From Alphaproteobacteria bacterium (GTDB taxonomy: Bacteria > Pseudomonadota > Alphaproteobacteria > Rickettsiales > UBA1997): 7,783 bases of DNA. Positions 5,559-7,783 of the stretch are shown here, piece by piece. Under the pieces are notes generated by a model. The model ran no database searches. It was not told the DNA's origin and was given only the letters and a program-made list of their open reading frames with translations. The translations under genes were made by a program, and so were the position numbers. The stretch is taken from positions 1 through 7,783 of the forward strand of contig VGDJ01000058.1 of the NCBI GenBank assembly GCA_016869775.1, read 5' to 3'. The number at the start of each line of letters is the position of its first letter. The first letter of the stretch is position 1.

Positions 5559-7202
5559 ATGAATACCGAAAATTATCTTAAAAAACCTGAATTATTAATG
5601 CCCGCCGGCAATTTAGATCGCCTTAAAACTGCCATTTTGTATGGCGCCGACGCAGTTTATATTGGCACCCCCGATATGTCACTTCGCGTCAAATCAAGTT
5701 TTAGTCTCGAAGATGTAGTTGAAGGCATTGAATATGCGCACTCTTTCGGCAAAAAAGTTTATCTAACGCTAAATCTTTTTTCGCATAACAAAGATGTTGA
5801 AAAACTTCCACAATTTATTGAAACCGTCAAAAAAGTTAAGCCCGACGGCTTGATTGTCTCAGATCCTGGGGTTTTTCAATTTGTTCGACAAATAGCGCCT
5901 GAGCTTGAACTTCATATCTCAACCCAAGCCAATGTTTGTTCGTGGCTAACCGTTGATTTTTGGCAAAAACAAGGTGCCAAATTAGTGGTAATGGCGCGCG
6001 AAGTTAGTTTCGAAGAACTCAAAGAAATCCGCCAAAAATGCCCCGACATCAAACTCGAAACCTTCATACACGGCTCAATGTGCATGACTTATTCGGGTCG
6101 ATGTTTGCTATCCAATTTTATGGCCGAAAGAGGCGCCAATCAGGGCTCTTGCGCCCATTCATGTCGCTGGGGTTACAAACTAAAAATAAAACTCAAAGAC
6201 AACACCGAACATGAAATTGAAATCACCGACCAAAACAAAGATTTATTCGACTTTTTTCTCGAAGAAGAAATACGCCCCGGAAGCCTGATGCCGTTCGAAG
6301 AAGACGTTAATGGCTCATATATTTTAAATTCCAAAGATTTATGTTTGTTACCCAAGCTCGACGAATATATTCAATTGGGGCTCGACTCATTCAAAGTCGA
6401 GGGGCGCAACAAAACTGAATTTTACGTAGGCTCGGTGGCCCGCGTTTATCGCAGTGCCATCGATGATTATCTGCGAGATCCACAAAATTGGCGCGCTGAT
6501 GATTATATGGATGAAATCAATTCCGTCGCCAATCGAGGCTATACTCTAGCTTTTCATGAAGGGCGTCTCACCAATCTTGCTCACGACTATGAAAGCACCG
6601 GCTCAACTAGCTTTTATGAATTTGCCGGCAAAGTTTTGGAGTGGCGTGACGATGACATCATTATTGAAGCCAAAAATTTACTTGAAGCTGGCGATGTGTT
6701 AGAATTTTTGTCACCATCGCAAAGAGAGCCAATTTTGCTCAGGGTTTATGAGTTTAAAATGCTCAAAATTCACAAAAATGGTGCTGAAGAAATTGTGATT
6801 TGCGACAAGCTTCATGGCGGACAAAAGCCAAAATTTGTTATTCCCGCCAGCGCTTTTCATTTATTTAATAAACAAAAAATCAAAGATTTATTGCCCACTC
6901 ATACCCTAATTCGCAAAGAAAAAATCGATATTGAACAAGAAAAACTAAAAGTTGAATCACGTCAACTCTCACATCAACTTGAGGCCGGCGAAGTGCGTGA
7001 AGAAAAATATCAAAATAAACGGCAAAAATATTTTCAGGCACGCGAAGTTGGCGACGAAAAAGTTTCACCGCGCACGCCACGAATCGGCACTGAAGGCTGT
7101 TGTGGCAAAGGTTGCAACGGTTGTCTAATTTTCTGGCACGATGAAAAATATCACAAAGCCCGCGAAATTTTGAAATCAAAAAAAATCGGTGAAATGCTTT
7201 AG
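5559..7202 (+). CDS. trhP: U32-family protein, TrhP/YegQ-type tRNA hydroxylation factor, with extra C-terminal cysteine tail
   Basis: This 547-residue protein belongs to the U32 'peptidase' family. E. coli TrhP (YegQ) is known to act in 5-hydroxyuridine formation at tRNA position 34, with prephenate needed in vivo and an Fe-S cluster in the protein. The N-terminal barrel shows PELLMPAGNLDRLKTAILYG (10-29) and ISTQANVC (120-127). The signature lies at 171-206, with HGSMC, YSGRCLLS, NQGSC and CRWGY; C175, C182, C198 and C202 are the expected Fe-S ligands. RPGSLMPFEEDVNGSYILNSKDL (239-261) and DSFKVEGR (276-283) match TrhP closely. E. coli TrhP has about 453 residues. Here a charged, coiled-coil-like stretch (about 450-500) and a tail with C514, C515, C519 and C522 are added. 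The ATG at 5559 lies 24 nt after lptE and has no Shine-Dalgarno. It is the last gene of the operon. Protease activity is not expected from current knowledge of the family. Confidence 0.85.
   Translation: MNTENYLKKPELLMPAGNLDRLKTAILYGADAVYIGTPDMSLRVKSSFSLEDVVEGIEYAHSFGKKVYLTLNLFSHNKDVEKLPQFIETVKKVKPDGLIVSDPGVFQFVRQIAPELELHISTQANVCSWLTVDFWQKQGAKLVVMAREVSFEELKEIRQKCPDIKLETFIHGSMCMTYSGRCLLSNFMAERGANQGSCAHSCRWGYKLKIKLKDNTEHEIEITDQNKDLFDFFLEEEIRPGSLMPFEEDVNGSYILNSKDLCLLPKLDEYIQLGLDSFKVEGRNKTEFYVGSVARVYRSAIDDYLRDPQNWRADDYMDEINSVANRGYTLAFHEGRLTNLAHDYESTGSTSFYEFAGKVLEWRDDDIIIEAKNLLEAGDVLEFLSPSQREPILLRVYEFKMLKIHKNGAEEIVICDKLHGGQKPKFVIPASAFHLFNKQKIKDLLPTHTLIRKEKIDIEQEKLKVESRQLSHQLEAGEVREEKYQNKRQKYFQAREVGDEKVSPRTPRIGTEGCCGKGCNGCLIFWHDEKYHKAREILKSKKIGEML
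7098..7124 (+). other. Cysteine cluster C-C-x3-C-x2-C in the C-terminal tail of the U32 protein
   Basis: Residues 514-522 read CCGKGCNGC, followed by an aromatic stretch (LIFWHDEKY). The four cysteines are separate from the four in the U32 core and lie in the extension missing from E. coli TrhP. The spacing suggests a small metal-binding knuckle or a second Fe-S site; which one is inference. Confidence 0.6.
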
Positions 7203-7243
7203 AAATCATCAGTATTAATTAATTTTCCAACTCATCTTAAGAA

Positions 7244-7260
7244 AATTTGATCCTCAAATT
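7244..7260. terminator. 7-bp perfect hairpin, weak terminator candidate
   Basis: AATTTGA at 7244-7250 and TCAAATT at 7254-7260 are exact reverse complements with a 3-nt loop. On the minus strand the stem is followed by TTCTTAAG, giving a short T-rich run, so it could serve valS. The stem is almost all A/T and would be weak alone. Confidence 0.3.
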
Positions 7261-7276
7261 ACATAGAAATACACAA

Positions 7277-7310
7277 TTTTACAAAAATGCGGTTATAAGC
7301 GTTTGTAAAA
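7277..7310. repeat. 9-bp inverted repeat that competes with the neighbouring hairpin
   Basis: TTTTACAAA at 7277-7285 is the exact reverse complement of TTTGTAAAA at 7302-7310, with a 16-nt loop. Its right arm shares bases 7305-7310 with the left arm of the hairpin at 7305-7344, so only one of the two can form at a time in a transcript. Confidence 0.4.
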
Positions 7311-7344
7311 CTTTGCTTTAAAAACGATTGAGCAACAGTTTTAC
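7305..7344 (-). terminator. 13-bp hairpin directly after the valS stop codon
   Basis: GTAAAACT (7305-7312) pairs with AGTTTTAC (7337-7344) and TTGCT (7313-7317) pairs with AGCAA (7331-7335). Only C7336 is bulged, and the loop has 13 nt (7318-7330). On the minus strand the stem begins one base after the valS TAG, the place expected for a terminator or a 3'-end stabiliser. There is no clean T-run after the stem on either strand, so intrinsic termination is not certain. Confidence 0.45.
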
Positions 7345-7345
7345 T

Positions 7346-7783
7346 CTATAAAATTATTTCAATTTGCGGAGAGCTTAATTCTTTGAAAGCCGAGTTTATT
7401 TCGATTTTTTGGGCATTGCACACATTCGAAATATCGTCAACAACACTTGATAAATCAAGGTTTGAACCAATTTTTAGAAGCACAATTGGTGTTTTCATTG
7501 AGAGGTTTTTTTCGGATTTAAATTTTCTGACCTCAAACAAAATTTTCAAAATTTCATCCCCGATTTTTATAATTTCTACAGAATTTTTTGTTAATTGAGC
7601 TGGCAATTGTGCAAAGTTTTTGCGGGCATGAATTGATTTTTTTTCGAAAAACTCATCAGCAAAAATTGATTCATAAATTTCTTCGGTGATGTGCGGAATA
7701 AAAGGTGCAAAAAGTTTTAAAATATTTTTTAAACATAAACTCAAACTTGCCAAAGCGCTAATTTGATTTGAAACAATTTCTGT
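7346..7783 (-). CDS. valS: Valyl-tRNA synthetase, C-terminal part (runs off right edge), archaeal-type ending
   Basis: This is the last 145 codons of a class I aminoacyl-tRNA synthetase, covering the end of the anticodon-binding domain; the frame is open to the right edge and ends with TAG. Near its start it has KNILKLFAPFIPHITEEIY, the helix typical of Val/Leu/Ile enzymes. SIH at about residue 50 and VRKFKSEKNLSMKTPI further on fit ValRS of the archaeal kind. LeuRS is unlikely because its QVNGKVR-like C-terminal motif is absent. Standard bacterial ValRS has a C-terminal coiled-coil arm of about 65 residues; here the protein stops soon after the anticodon domain (SSPQIEIIL), again as in archaeal forms. 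Rickettsia is known to carry an archaeal-type ValRS, which supports the suggested lineage. ValRS charges tRNA-Val in the cytoplasm. The catalytic HIGH and KMSKS motifs lie outside the window. Confidence 0.85.
   Translation of the reverse strand, partial: TEIVSNQISALASLSLCLKNILKLFAPFIPHITEEIYESIFADEFFEKKSIHARKNFAQLPAQLTKNSVEIIKIGDEILKILFEVRKFKSEKNLSMKTPIVLLKIGSNLDLSSVVDDISNVCNAQKIEINSAFKELSSPQIEIIL

Larger units (their letters stand above)
7203..7345. other. Convergent intergenic region between the U32 gene and valS
   Basis: These 143 non-coding bases separate two genes pointing at each other and must end transcription from both sides. They hold at least three inverted repeats (7244-7260, 7277-7310, 7305-7344) but no classical GC-rich stem followed by a run of T on either strand. 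No small ORF with a plausible start signal was found. Confidence 0.6.

Noticed and set aside
6880..7209. Minus-strand open frame of 109 codons opposite the U32 gene tail
   Set aside because: It mirrors the coding constraints of the U32 extension, which itself has clear conserved-looking cysteine motifs; no start signal is seen for the antisense frame.
7383..7598. Plus-strand open frame of 71 codons opposite valS
   Set aside because: Antisense to a well-recognised synthetase C-terminus, with no ribosome binding site.
7346..7783. Assignment to leucyl-tRNA synthetase because lptE is near
   Set aside because: The LeuRS QVNGKVR-type motif is absent and the SIH and KSEK segments fit ValRS.
1..7783. 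Mobile element, CRISPR array, defence system, tRNA or rRNA
   Set aside because: No transposase or integrase, no regularly spaced direct repeats, no cloverleaf or rRNA-like sequence was seen; all long frames are explained by housekeeping families.

Overview
The window is AT-rich DNA from a Gram-negative bacterium, most likely an alphaproteobacterium with a reduced or streamlined genome (Rickettsiales/Holosporales-like). The evidence is two genes for lipid A and LPS transport (lpxK and an lptE-type lipoprotein of the CGF-x-x-x-Y kind), a ValRS C-terminus of the archaeal type known from Rickettsiales, very tight gene packing and strong A/T preference at degenerate codon positions. The lineage is an inference; no rRNA or other phylogenetic marker is present. 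Coding density is high, and the longest stretch without a gene is 172 bp.

Layout. (1) Positions 1-1751, minus strand: xseA (exonuclease VII large subunit) followed after one base by the 5' part of lpxK (lipid A 4'-kinase), which runs off the left edge. (2) Positions 1752-1923: a divergent intergenic region with a 14-bp perfect inverted repeat, a -10-like box for xseA and the only strong Shine-Dalgarno sequence in the window. (3) Positions 1924-7202, plus strand: a probable four-gene operon with a nitronate-monooxygenase-family flavoprotein that has a cysteine-rich C-terminal part, pyrG (CTP synthase), an lptE-like lipoprotein gene that overlaps pyrG by 8 nt, and a U32-family (TrhP/YegQ-type) protein with a C-terminal cysteine tail. 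(4) Positions 7203-7345: a convergent intergenic region with several hairpins. (5) Positions 7346-7783, minus strand: the 3' end of valS, which runs off the right edge.

The genes are mostly housekeeping: nucleotide synthesis, outer-membrane biogenesis, DNA repair, tRNA charging and tRNA modification. I see no mobile element, CRISPR array, tRNA, rRNA, toxin-antitoxin pair or defence system. Points worth a second look are the cysteine motifs at the C-termini of the flavoprotein and the U32 protein, an Arg-to-Asp change in the GTP-responsive lid of CTP synthase, the unusual position of lptE, and the two intergenic inverted-repeat structures.
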